Below, one piece after another: positions 33,659-41,671 of a stretch of DNA of 64,000 bases (positions within the stretch are counted from its first letter, which is position 1; each line of letters begins with the position of its first letter). Below the pieces are notes generated by a model. The model ran no database searches and was not told the origin of the DNA. It saw only the letters and a program-made list of their open reading frames with translations. Position numbers and translations under genes: made by a program. Origin of the DNA: Rhodobacterales bacterium (GTDB lineage: Bacteria > Pseudomonadota > Alphaproteobacteria > Rhodobacterales > Rhodobacteraceae); NCBI GenBank assembly GCA_021155205.1, contig JAJNPS010000011.1, forward strand, positions 62,001 to 126,000. Reading direction: 5' to 3'.

Positions 33659-33823
33659 ATGATCCCCGGGCTCGGCATCTTTCGCCGGACGATCACGCTT
33701 GTCCTCTGCGCCGGCTCGTTCTGGGCGGGGACGCAATTCGTGCGTCTGGGGCAGGTCGATGCCTGCCTTGGTGCGGGCGGGTCGTGGAATGCGCGCGGCT
33801 ATTGCAACGGGGGGCAGCCATGA
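33659..33823 (+). CDS. Small membrane protein between rpsP and rimM
   Basis: 54 codons. Starts MIPGLGIFRRTITLVLCAGS with one membrane segment (about residues 9-26), followed by a polar part with two Cys (VDACLGAGGSWNARGYCNGG). The stop overlaps the rimM ATG (ATGA), so it is translationally coupled. The conserved-looking Cys pair and N-in/C-out hydrophobic pattern suggest a small periplasm-facing protein. No family recognised. Confidence 0.65.
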   Translation: MIPGLGIFRRTITLVLCAGSFWAGTQFVRLGQVDACLGAGGSWNARGYCNGGQP

Positions 33824-34323
33824 CCGACCGCATCTGTGTCGGGGCCATTGCAGGCGCCTTCGGCGTCGCGGGCGAGGTGCGCCTGAAATCCTTTTGCGCC
33901 ACGCCCGAGGACATCGCCGCCTATGGTCCTCTCACCACCGAGGACGGTAGCCGCAGCTTTGCAATCCGGTTGACCCGCCCCGTCGCGGGCGGTCTTGGCG
34001 CGCGCATCACCGGCATCACCACCAAGGAACAGGCCGACGCCCTGCGCGGCACAGCCCTTTATGCCTTGCGTGACAAGCTTCCCAGGCTGCCCGATGACGA
34101 ATTCTATCACGCCGACCTGATCGGTCTGGCGGTGCAGGATCCCGGCGGGGTGCTGATCGGAAAGGTGCAGGCGATCCACAACCACGGCGCGGGCGATCTT
34201 CTGGAAATCACCAGCGCCACGGGGCGGGGCACGCGCCTGATCCCCTTTACCCGTGCCATTGTGCCCACCGTCGATCTGGCGGCAGGACGACTGGTTGCCG
34301 ACCTGCCCGAGGGCCTTGATTGA
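33820..34323 (+). CDS. rimM: Ribosome maturation factor RimM
   Basis: Assists 30S subunit maturation near the S19/head region; 167 aa. The N-terminal RimM domain begins ICVGAIAGAFGVAGEVRLKSF; the C-terminal PRC-barrel has YHADLIGLAVQD, then LLEITSATGRGTRLIPFTRAIVP and VDLAAGRLVADLPEGL. Start MTDRICVG at 33820 overlaps the small upstream gene. Confidence 0.96.
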   Translation: MTDRICVGAIAGAFGVAGEVRLKSFCATPEDIAAYGPLTTEDGSRSFAIRLTRPVAGGLGARITGITTKEQADALRGTALYALRDKLPRLPDDEFYHADLIGLAVQDPGGVLIGKVQAIHNHGAGDLLEITSATGRGTRLIPFTRAIVPTVDLAAGRLVADLPEGLD

Positions 34324-34430
34324 CGCCCTGACGCAGGCCAATCTTTCACCATTGTTGCCCCTTGCTGGTCAATCTGTCGCCACATTCGCGTGGCCTGATG
34401 GGATCTGGACCAAAAGGGCAGATACAGATC

Positions 34431-35336
34431 ATGATGACGCGCCACCGCATTCTGATGGGGCTGAACGCCCTTCTGTACATAGGGCCGCTGCTGGCCGGTC
34501 TTGCCGGGCAGGGCTGGAACATGATCCCGCTTTTCGGCGCGATCTTTCTGTTGTGGCTGGCGGTGATCCAGCCCGGCGACTGGCCGCATGGCCGCGACGA
34601 ATGGCGCCAGCGCGACCGCCAGTTGTCGGTCGTCACACAATCTGTCGTGCATGTGCTGCTGGTCGTGGTGCTGTTTGCCATAGGCCGCGGGCTTGGCGGC
34701 ATGTTGGGCGTGCTGCCGCTGTTTCACGCGATGCTGCCGGTGGCGCTGTCCTTTGCCGCCGTCCCCCTGGCGCGGCTGGCGGGCGCGATCCCGGTCCCGG
34801 CGGTAAACGCCGATGTTGCGGCCAATCCGCGCCTGCAGGCGGCCGTGCGTGTCACCGAAACGCTGAACGCGCTGCCCCATGATGTCGACCATGCCGTGAT
34901 CGAGGCGCATATGAAGGCAATTGCCGCCGAAATCGGGGCCGAAGACCTGCGCGAGGCGCTGATCGCCCGCGTCAAGTGCGGCGAGGCGGGCGTTCCGACC
35001 GTCCGTGCGCTGGTCAACCTGGCCAGCAGCGCGACCTGGGCCCGCAGTCTGGATCAGGCGGCGGCAGAGCGTGTCTTTGCCACCTTTTCAGGCAATGCCG
35101 GCCAGGCGATGTATTTTGCGACGGTGATGAACGGTAATGTCTCGGCAAACCCGGATCTGGCAAGCCACTGCCCGTCGGCGGCTACCCTGATCGCCCGCGC
35201 CGATGCCCTGAAACGCACCGATGCCGAGGTGCCGCTGCGCTCGCTCGCCGCCCGTGTCGCGCGTGGGACCGAGGTTGTGGCCATGCCGGTCGAAACCCTG
35301 GCCGAAGAACCCAAGGCTACCCCGTCCGCGGCATGA
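34431..35336 (+). CDS. Integral membrane protein of unknown function
   Basis: 301 aa, not recognised. Four probable membrane segments lie in residues 1-125 (ILMGLNALLYIGPLLAGLAG, MIPLFGAIFLLWLAVI, VVHVLLVVVLFAIG, FHAMLPVALSFAAVPLA). A soluble helical C-terminal region follows, with VTETLNALPHDVDHAVIEAH and a later DQAAAERVFATFSGNAGQAM. Start ATG 34431 (MMTRHRIL) is preceded by GGGCAG; the frame is open 23 codons further up. Its place between rimM and trmD may reflect only co-transcription. Confidence 0.75.
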   Translation: MMTRHRILMGLNALLYIGPLLAGLAGQGWNMIPLFGAIFLLWLAVIQPGDWPHGRDEWRQRDRQLSVVTQSVVHVLLVVVLFAIGRGLGGMLGVLPLFHAMLPVALSFAAVPLARLAGAIPVPAVNADVAANPRLQAAVRVTETLNALPHDVDHAVIEAHMKAIAAEIGAEDLREALIARVKCGEAGVPTVRALVNLASSATWARSLDQAAAERVFATFSGNAGQAMYFATVMNGNVSANPDLASHCPSAATLIARADALKRTDAEVPLRSLAARVARGTEVVAMPVETLAEEPKATPSAA

Positions 35337-35402
35337 CGGCGCCAGACCGGCCCCGCGCATTCCCGCTTTCGCCAGGAGCCGGACGGCGCTAAGACGCAAG
35401 GC

Positions 35403-36215
35403 ATGTCTGACACCCCGCCCACCAAGTCCCATGGCCGATTGTCCATCAAGGCCAGCGCCATCCCGCGCGACCTGATGAAAGAGCCGCGGGTGATCAAGGG
35501 GGCGTGGACCGCCCGCATCATTACCCTGTTCCCCGAGGCGTTCCCCGGCATCCTCGACCTTTCCCTGACCGGCAAGGCGCGCGACTTTGGCCTTTGGCAG
35601 CTTGAGACGTTCGACCTTCGCACCTTTGGCATCGGCAAGCACCGCAACGTCGACGACACCCCCGCCGGCGGCGGTGCCGGAATGGTCCTGCGCGCCGATG
35701 TGGTGGATGCCGCGATCACAGCCGCCGATGCCGGGCGGCCCCGCGACCTCTGGCCGGTGATCTACCTCTCGCCGCGCGGCAAGCCCTTTGACCAGGCGAC
35801 CGCCCAGCGCCTCGCCACATGCGACGGCATCACCGTGCTCTGTGGCCGGTTCGAAGGCGTCGACCAGCGCGTCCTCGACCACTATCAGGTGGAGGAGATA
35901 TCCTTGGGCGATTTCGTCCTGACCGGCGGCGAGATCGCCGCCACCGCCCTCATCGACGCCACCGTGCGGCTGCTGCCCGGCGTCCTCGGCAACGACGCCT
36001 CGACCGAGGAAGAGTCCTTCTCCCAAGGCCTCCTCGAACATCCCCATTACACCCGCCCGGCGGTCTGGAACGACTTGGCCATCCCCGAGGTCCTCCAATC
36101 CGGCAATCACGGTGCCATTGCGACGTGGCGCGAAGGGCAGGCTGAAGAAATTACAAAGGCGCGCCGCCCCGACCTCTGGGCCGCCCACCAACGCCGCAAA
36201 TCCCCAAAACCGTAG
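35403..36215 (+). CDS. trmD: tRNA (guanine-N1)-methyltransferase TrmD
   Basis: Methylates G37 of tRNAs with SAM to prevent +1 frameshifting; 270 aa. A SPOUT knot: IITLFPEAFPGILDLSLTGKA, DDTPAGGGAGMVLRADV, LCGRFEGVDQRVLDHY, EISLGDFVLTGGEIAA. The N-terminal extension of about 38 residues before ITLFPE is longer than in E. coli. The TAG stop is supplied by a CGTAGGGTG element copy. Confidence 0.96.
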   Translation: MSDTPPTKSHGRLSIKASAIPRDLMKEPRVIKGAWTARIITLFPEAFPGILDLSLTGKARDFGLWQLETFDLRTFGIGKHRNVDDTPAGGGAGMVLRADVVDAAITAADAGRPRDLWPVIYLSPRGKPFDQATAQRLATCDGITVLCGRFEGVDQRVLDHYQVEEISLGDFVLTGGEIAATALIDATVRLLPGVLGNDASTEEESFSQGLLEHPHYTRPAVWNDLAIPEVLQSGNHGAIATWREGQAEEITKARRPDLWAAHQRRKSPKP

Positions 36216-36246
36216 GGTGTGCTTCAGCGCATCGATTCTGATGCGC
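36211..36246. repeat. Second CGTAGGGTG element with hairpin after trmD
   Basis: CGTAGGGTGTGC (36211-36222) matches the outer arm of the 1303-1371 element except for one base. It is followed by GCGCATC - GATTCT - GATGCGC, a perfect 7-bp stem (36227-36246). The TAG is again the stop codon of the upstream gene. Probably a degenerate copy of the same element; may act as trmD 3' end signal. Confidence 0.55.
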
Positions 36247-36268
36247 CCATGCCCGACCGAAGTGGACC

Positions 36269-36904
36269 TTATGCCGGTTCCCCGCCAAGAACTTCCCAGA
36301 AGTCAGCCCGCAGGTTGTGGTGTGGAAATGCCGCATCGGGCACCTTGACGCCAAGGAATGCACAGAGCGGCTCCCACCCTTCGGAGACGTCGAAAACAAG
36401 CAATCGGTCAGCGGGCAGCGCCGCGCGCACATCTTCTGTTCGCCGACGGAACGCGGCCAGCCCGTTATCCTTGTTGTCAAGAACACCGCCAAAGGTCCCT
36501 TGTCCGACAAGATCGTTCCACGCAACGAGAATGTCGCGAATGTGTGGCGGCAGCGGCAGTCCCTCATACCGGGCCATAAGCTTGCCAATTGTCTTGTCAA
36601 AGCTTGCCCACCACTTCTCTTCCGGCCGCACGGTATGGACCACCTTTGCATCGGGAAAAGCGATGGAAAGCTCGCGCCAGACATGTGCGCCCGGCCAGTC
36701 CACTTGTGATCTGTACCCGGCAAAGACCGCGTTCCAGTCGACGCTTTCGCCTGCTGCAAGCCGCTGCCAATACGCCACTTGGCCCGGGTTCTCCACGATT
36801 TCGTGCATGTGGTGACATTTTCCGTAGCCCAGCCGTTCCAGCGCGGCCTTTAGTGATTTCGTTCCCGTCCTGCCAAATCCCGAGCCGATGACGTCAAGTG
36901 CCAT
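36269..36904 (-). CDS. Sulfotransferase family protein (P-loop)
   Basis: 211 aa, cytosolic type without signal. The PAPS-binding loop is GSGFGRTGTKSLKAALE at the extreme N-terminus; the second part has VVHTVRPEEKWWASFDKTIG (3'-phosphate region) and LLVFDVSEGWEPLCAFLG. Similar to eukaryote-like 'sulfotransferase family' proteins of marine bacteria; substrate unknown. Start at 36904; it is inserted in opposite orientation between trmD and rplS, two genes that are normally neighbours. Confidence 0.85.
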   Translation of the reverse strand: MALDVIGSGFGRTGTKSLKAALERLGYGKCHHMHEIVENPGQVAYWQRLAAGESVDWNAVFAGYRSQVDWPGAHVWRELSIAFPDAKVVHTVRPEEKWWASFDKTIGKLMARYEGLPLPPHIRDILVAWNDLVGQGTFGGVLDNKDNGLAAFRRRTEDVRAALPADRLLVFDVSEGWEPLCAFLGVKVPDAAFPHHNLRADFWEVLGGEPA

Positions 36905-37258
36905 GTCCAATCCTCCCGAACTATGATGCGACATTCCGCCACACTTTGGATTCTGTCCAGTCTGATCGTCGCGGCTTGTCGGGGGACACCAATGCCCTCC
37001 CCTCACCCCCCACCGCTTGACCCAAACCCCCGCACCCCCTATACGCCCCCTGTCCGGGGTCCCTTGACCCATCGGGCCCGATTCCTTTTGGCCATAGCCC
37101 CAGCCTTCTTCGTCTGGATCGGCCCGAAAGATCGGCCACCAAATAGCAGGCCCCATCTCTGGCGGGCTGACCACATCGGTCGGGACCCGGTTGAAGACCA
37201 AGAGCTCTGGTGCGGCATCACCTCTGCGGCAAACGCAGGCAAGTAAAGGAGACGCGCC
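36905..37258. other. Promoter and long leader of rplS
   Basis: No gene in 354 bases. A near-consensus promoter (37017-37045) lies in it, and the resulting rplS mRNA would have an untranslated leader of about 205 nt, long enough for an autoregulatory ribosomal-protein site. No riboswitch class recognised. Confidence 0.5.
37017..37045 (+). promoter_or_regulatory. Promoter of rplS-rpmE
   Basis: TTGACC (37017-37022), 17-bp spacer, TATACG (37040-37045). Start of transcription expected near 37052. Confidence 0.65.
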
Positions 37259-37633
37259 ATGAACCTCATTGCGCAGATCGAGGCGGAGCAGATCGCCGCC
37301 CTCGGCAAGACCATCCCGGATTTCAAGGCCGGGGACACCCTGCGTGTCGGCTATAAAGTGACCGAAGGCACCCGTTCGCGCGTGCAGGCCTATGAGGGTG
37401 TCTGCATCGGCCGCAAGGGCGGGGCCACCATCTCGGCCAGCTTCACCGTCCGCAAGATTTCCTTTGGCGAGGGCGTGGAGCGTGTGTTCCCCCTCTATTC
37501 GACCAACATCGACAGCATCGAGGTTGTCCGCCGCGGCCGCGTCCGCCGCGCGAAACTCTACTACCTTCGCGATCGCCGTGGAAAATCCGCCCGCATCACC
37601 GAAGACACCAACTACAAAGAAAAGTCGGAATAG
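37259..37633 (+). CDS. rplS: 50S ribosomal protein L19
   Basis: 124 aa; MNLIAQIEAEQIAALGK, FKAGDTLRVGYKVTEGTRSR, YEGVCIGRKGG, FSFGEGVERVF-like segment and RRGRVRRAKLYYLRDRRGKSARI are characteristic. GGAGACGC precedes the ATG. It is co-transcribed with rpmE 11 nt downstream. Confidence 0.98.
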   Translation: MNLIAQIEAEQIAALGKTIPDFKAGDTLRVGYKVTEGTRSRVQAYEGVCIGRKGGATISASFTVRKISFGEGVERVFPLYSTNIDSIEVVRRGRVRRAKLYYLRDRRGKSARITEDTNYKEKSE

Positions 37634-37644
37634 GAGCGGCGACG

Positions 37645-37866
37645 ATGAAACAAGGCATCCACCCCGAATACCACTTCATCACCGTCAAGATGACCGACGG
37701 CTCCACCTTCCAGACCAAGTCCACCTGGGGCAAGGACGGCGACCAGATGGCGCTCGACATCGACCCGCTGGCCCACCCCGCCTGGACCGGCGGCAACGCC
37801 AAGCTGATGGACACCGGCGGCCGTGTCAGCAAGTTCAAGAACAAGTATGCTGGCCTCGGGTTCTGA
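37645..37866 (+). CDS. rpmE: 50S ribosomal protein L31 (Cys-free type)
   Basis: 73 aa; MKQGIHPEYHFITVKMTDG, HPAWTGGNAKLMDTGGRVSKF. It has no Cys at all, so it is the zinc-independent (C-) form instead of the CxxC zinc-binding form. The sequence between the strands is a little longer than in E. coli L31. A strong terminator follows. Confidence 0.97.
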   Translation: MKQGIHPEYHFITVKMTDGSTFQTKSTWGKDGDQMALDIDPLAHPAWTGGNAKLMDTGGRVSKFKNKYAGLGF

Positions 37867-37888
37867 TCTCTGACCGTCGCGACATGAA

Positions 37889-37915
37889 CGCCGCCCCAGT
37901 CCGGGCGGCGTTTTT
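37889..37915 (+). terminator. Intrinsic terminator after rpmE
   Basis: CGCCGCCC - CAGTCC - GGGCGGCG perfect 8-bp stem followed by TTTTT. Confidence 0.88.
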
Positions 37916-38068
37916 CATTTGGCGCCCCGCACAACCCGCGCCATGACCCACGCAACCCCGCCACAACTTGCCCTTTCGCGACCGATCCCCGGATTCAGGG
38001 CTTTCCTATGGCGCCAAGGCTTGTCAATAACAGGCACGAATGGACCAGTGGGGGGCGCGGGGCCGGTC

Positions 38069-38878
38069 ATGGCGCATATCATCGTTGTCGGGAACGAAAA
38101 GGGCGGATCGGGCAAGTCCACCACCTGCATGCATGTGGCGACCGCCCTGGTGCGGATGGGCCACCGTGTCGGTGCGCTGGACCTTGACCTTCGGCAGAAA
38201 AGCTTTGGCCGCTATGTCGAGAACCGCCGCGCCTATCTTGCCCGCGCCGGGCTGACGCTGCCGACCCCCGACTACCGCGACCTGCCCGAGGTGGATGCCG
38301 CCGACCTGCCGCAGGGCGAGAACCCGTTCGACCTGCGCCTGTCCGCCGCCGTCACGGCGATGGAGCCGGTGTCCGATTTCATCGTCATCGACTGCCCCGG
38401 CAGCCATACCCGCCTGTCCCAGGTTGCGCATTCCTTGGCCGATACGCTGATTTCACCGCTGAACGACAGCTTTGTGGATTTCGATCTTCTGGCGCGGATG
38501 GACATGGAAACGGGGCGCGTCAAGGGCCCGTCGATCTATTCCGAAATGGTCTGGGGCGCGCGGCAGTTGCGCGCGCAGGCGGGCCTCAAACCCATCGACT
38601 GGATCGTCCTGCGCAACCGTCTGGGCGCCCAGCAGATGCACAACAAGAAAAAGGTGGGGGCGGCTTTGGAAGAACTGTCGCGCCGGATCGGGTTTCGCGT
38701 GGCGCCCGGATTTTCCGAACGCGTGATCTTTCGCGAACTGTTTCCGCGCGGCCTGACGCTGCTGGATCTCAAGGATACCGGTGTCGACCAGTTGAACCTG
38801 TCAAACATCGCGGCACGCCAGGAGGTACGCGACCTCATGGCCGCGTTGCGGTTGCCCGGCGTCAGCGTGCAGTTTTGA
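38069..38878 (+). CDS. mipZ: Division-plane positioning ATPase MipZ
   Basis: ParA/MinD-type ATPase that forms a gradient from the poles and blocks FtsZ assembly away from midcell in alphaproteobacteria; 269 aa. Deviant Walker A GNEKGGSGKSTTCMHVATAL, DLDLRQKSFGRYVENR, Walker B FIVIDCPGSHT, and SPLNDSFVDFDLLARMD are MipZ-typical. Start MAHIIVVGNEKGG at 38069; the frame is open upstream without conserved sequence. Its last 17 bases overlap a small convergent gene. Confidence 0.93.
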   Translation: MAHIIVVGNEKGGSGKSTTCMHVATALVRMGHRVGALDLDLRQKSFGRYVENRRAYLARAGLTLPTPDYRDLPEVDAADLPQGENPFDLRLSAAVTAMEPVSDFIVIDCPGSHTRLSQVAHSLADTLISPLNDSFVDFDLLARMDMETGRVKGPSIYSEMVWGARQLRAQAGLKPIDWIVLRNRLGAQQMHNKKKVGAALEELSRRIGFRVAPGFSERVIFRELFPRGLTLLDLKDTGVDQLNLSNIAARQEVRDLMAALRLPGVSVQF

Positions 38879-39026
38879 ATACCAGACCCTTGGGTGCGGC
38901 GGCATTGTCTGTCGGGCGTACCAGACGCTTCAGGCGCATGTCATAGCGGTCGTCTTCGGTGTTGTCCGTGGTGGACTTCTGGGAAAAGAACCCCAGGCGT
39001 CCGATCAGTGCGAGACCAGCTTTCAT
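38862..39026 (-). CDS. Small protein overlapping the 3' end of mipZ
   Basis: 54 codons on the minus strand, starting MKAGLALIGRLGFFSQKS and ending APKGLVFKTAR. A perfect AGGAGG lies 5 nt before the ATG, the best Shine-Dalgarno in the window. Charged middle part (TEDDRYDMRLKRLVRP), no clear membrane segment. Convergent overlap of 17 bp with mipZ. No family recognised. The palindrome TGAAAC-5 nt-GTTTCA (39117-39133) lies about 90 bp upstream and could be part of its promoter region. Confidence 0.65.
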   Translation of the reverse strand: MKAGLALIGRLGFFSQKSTTDNTEDDRYDMRLKRLVRPTDNAAAPKGLVFKTAR

Positions 39027-39219
39027 GACATCCTCCTGTGCCGTCGTTTACCATCACAGGTTGCGCAAGCGGCGGGGCGGAACTGGGGCGCAATCGGGGG
39101 CATTTGGGGGAATTGCGTGAAACAATGCGTTTCAGCTTTGGCCCGTGACCCCCTGAAAACCCTCCAAAATGCCGTGGTTACCGGGCAAATGAGTCGAAAC
39201 CTGCTTTAATTGAGGTTGA

Positions 39220-40728
39220 ATGATGGCCAACCCCGTCTTTGATGCCCTATTCGCGCCGCTTGCCGGGCGGCGGGGGCCGCTTTTGCATCTGACCGACAAG
39301 ACTGTCCTTTCCGGCGATGATTTTTACGTCAGCGTTAACCGTATGGCGTCAGCCCTCGCCGCGCTGGATGTGCAGGCCGGCGACCGGGTGGCGGCACAGA
39401 TCGACAAGTCGCCCCATGCACTGGCGCTCTATGCTGCGACTGTGGCGCAGGGCGCGGTGTTCCTGCCGCTCAACACGGCCTATACGGCGCATGAGGTTGC
39501 CTATTTCCTGGCGGATGCCACGCCAGCCATTTTCGTCGCAAACCCGGCCCGTGCAGGTGAACTTGCCCCCGTGGCTGTTGCTGCCAAAGTGAACTTGCGG
39601 ACGCTGGATACCGATGGGCAGGGGACGCTGCTGGCTGATGCCCAACCCCAAACCGCCGGCTTTGTGCCGGTTCCGCGGACGCCGGATGACCTTGCGGCCA
39701 TCCTCTATACCTCCGGCACCACCGGCCGGTCCAAGGGCGCGATGCTGACCCACCGCAATCTTTTGTCCAACGCCGAGACCCTTGCCAAACTCTGGCGCTT
39801 CACTGACCGCGACGTCCTTTTGCATGCCTTGCCGATCTTTCACACCCACGGCCTCTTCGTTGCTTCCAACATCAGCCTCCTGACCGGCGGGAGGATGATC
39901 TTCCTGCCCGGTTTCGATGTGGCGACCGTCCTGCGGATGATGCCTCAGGCGACCGCAATGATGGGCGTGCCGACCTTCTACACCCGCCTGCTCGACCATC
40001 CCCGGCTCACCCGCGATATTGCCGCGCACATGCGGCTGTTCGTCTCCGGCTCCGCGCCCTTGCTGGCCGAAACGCACACCGCATTCCAGGAGCGCACCGG
40101 CCACCGCATCCTTGAACGCTACGGCATGACGGAAACCAGCATGAACACCTCCAACCCCTATGACGGCGAGCGTCGGGCAGGGACGGTGGGTTTCCCGCTG
40201 CCTGGGGTTGAATTGCGGATCATGACGGACGGGGCCGAGGTTCCGGCAGGAATGGTCGGCGGCATCGAGGTGCGCGGCCCGAATGTATTCAAGGGCTACT
40301 GGAACATGCCGGAAAAGACTGCCGAGGAACTGCGCTCTGACGGCTGGTTCATCACCGGCGATCTGGGGCGGCTCGATGCCGACGGCTATCTGCACATCGT
40401 GGGTCGCGCCAGGGACCTGATCATCACCGGCGGCTTCAACGTCTACCCGATCGAGGTGGAGGAGGCGTTGGATGCCGTTCCCGGTATCGCCGAGTCCGCC
40501 GTGATCGGCCTGCCGCATCCCGATTTCGGCGAGGCGGTGTTTGCCGTCCTGACCCTGTCGGACCCGGCCCAGTCACCCGATGCGGCACTTGCGGCGATCC
40601 GCGAGCGCCTGGCGCGGTTCAAGCAACCAAAGGCCGCCGTGGTTGTCGATGCCCTGCCGCGCAACGCGATGGGCAAGGTGCAAAAGGCGGCGCTGCGGGC
40701 GCAATATGCGGGCTGGTTCCGGCCCTGA
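39220..40728 (+). CDS. matB: Malonyl-CoA synthetase (MatB-type AMP-binding ligase)
   Basis: Activates malonate to malonyl-CoA through an acyl-adenylate (family knowledge); 502 aa. ANL-superfamily motifs: LYTSGTTGRSKGAML (P-loop), ALPIFHTHGLFVASN, YGMTETSMNTSNPYDGERR with the Arg-rich segment used by malonate-specific enzymes, WFITGDLGRLDADGYLHIVGR, and the catalytic Lys in PRNAMGKVQK. ATG 39220 or the next codon is the start. A methylmalonate role is an alternative. Confidence 0.88.
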   Translation: MMANPVFDALFAPLAGRRGPLLHLTDKTVLSGDDFYVSVNRMASALAALDVQAGDRVAAQIDKSPHALALYAATVAQGAVFLPLNTAYTAHEVAYFLADATPAIFVANPARAGELAPVAVAAKVNLRTLDTDGQGTLLADAQPQTAGFVPVPRTPDDLAAILYTSGTTGRSKGAMLTHRNLLSNAETLAKLWRFTDRDVLLHALPIFHTHGLFVASNISLLTGGRMIFLPGFDVATVLRMMPQATAMMGVPTFYTRLLDHPRLTRDIAAHMRLFVSGSAPLLAETHTAFQERTGHRILERYGMTETSMNTSNPYDGERRAGTVGFPLPGVELRIMTDGAEVPAGMVGGIEVRGPNVFKGYWNMPEKTAEELRSDGWFITGDLGRLDADGYLHIVGRARDLIITGGFNVYPIEVEEALDAVPGIAESAVIGLPHPDFGEAVFAVLTLSDPAQSPDAALAAIRERLARFKQPKAAVVVDALPRNAMGKVQKAALRAQYAGWFRP

Positions 40729-40781
40729 CCCCGCCTGACGGCTGTCGTGACGGATGCCCGACACTTGCCTGACGCCACTTT

Positions 40782-41123
40782 TCATCCCGCCTCGGTGGGG
40801 TCTCCGGACAGTTCCTCCTCCAGAAACCGCTCGAACGCGTCCAGATCGACCGGCTCGAACTGCCCGAAGCCCTGCATCCAGACCGACGCCGCGCGCAGTG
40901 CATCCGGCTCCAGCTTGCACCAGATCACCCGCCCCCGACGCTCGCGGCTGATGAGCCTGGCCTCGGCCAAAACGGTCAGGTGCTTGGAGATGGCAGCAAG
41001 ACTCATCTTGAACGGCTCGGCCACATCCGTGACCGCCATATCATCTTCAAGGAGCATCCCCAGGATCGCCCGCCGCGTCGGGTCGGCAAGGGCGGCAAAG
41101 ACGGTATCAAGCGGTTGCGACAT
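40782..41123 (-). CDS. ArsR family winged-helix regulator
   Basis: 113 aa. HTH: DPTRRAILGMLLEDDMAVTD, then SLAAISKHLTVLAEARLISRERRGRVIWCKLEP. No CxC metal-binding motif in the recognition helix; a single Cys is in VIWCKL. It belongs to the group that regulates START/AHSA1-domain or transport genes rather than metal resistance. Divergent from the atp operon (216 bp), convergent with matB; target unknown. Confidence 0.9.
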   Translation of the reverse strand: MSQPLDTVFAALADPTRRAILGMLLEDDMAVTDVAEPFKMSLAAISKHLTVLAEARLISRERRGRVIWCKLEPDALRAASVWMQGFGQFEPVDLDAFERFLEEELSGDPTEAG

Positions 41124-41283
41124 GGCCCGACTATGGCCAGTTCAGGGTATGATCGTCAACCGGATGGTTGAATATCACGGCGCGCCATGGCAACACTTTT
41201 GCCCGAGTAGCCGCTTTTCATCGTTGCATAAATATCCATATAAACCAGTAGTTTGGTTGCGCTCTATCATCCGTCCAGCCCCG

Positions 41284-41312
41284 TTGACTCATGCCCCCAG
41301 CCGCACTAGACA
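41284..41312 (+). promoter_or_regulatory. Promoter of the atpI-B-E-b'-b operon
   Basis: TTGACT (41284-41289), 17-bp spacer, TAGACA (41307-41312); transcription start near 41319, about 20 nt before the atpI ATG. An AT-rich stretch (TTGCATAAATATCCATATAAA) lies some 60 bp upstream. Confidence 0.65.
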
Positions 41313-41339
41313 TGGCCGCAACTGTGATGGGGTGTCGCC

Positions 41340-41669
41340 ATGGCCTTGGAACCCGATCCCGACCGCCTGCGACAGCTTGAGGCGCGGCTTGACGGGTTGA
41401 AGGAAAAGCCAAAGGCCGCGCCGGCCAATACGGTCAAGGGTTTCTCGCAGGGCGAGGTGGCCTGGAGGATGGTGATCGAGCTTTGCACGGGGATGATCCT
41501 GGGGCTGGCGATCGGTTACGGGCTGGATGTGCTGTTCGGCACGCTGCCCATCTTCCTGATCATCTTTTCCCTGATCGGCTTTGCGGCGGGCATCAAGACC
41601 ATGCTCGGTTCAGCAAGGCAACTGGCACAGACCAAGGCGGGTGAAGCCGCGCGCGGCGAAGGGGACTAA
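41340..41669 (+). CDS. atpI: ATP synthase protein I
   Basis: 109 aa. Charged N-terminus with DPDRLRQLEARLDGLKEK, then two membrane helices (ELCTGMILGLAIGYGLDVLF and LPIFLIIFSLIGFAAGIKTM), as usual for AtpI, a factor for c-ring assembly and Mg uptake. First gene of the F0 operon, 2 nt before atpB. Confidence 0.93.
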   Translation: MALEPDPDRLRQLEARLDGLKEKPKAAPANTVKGFSQGEVAWRMVIELCTGMILGLAIGYGLDVLFGTLPIFLIIFSLIGFAAGIKTMLGSARQLAQTKAGEAARGEGD

Positions 41670-41671
41670 AC

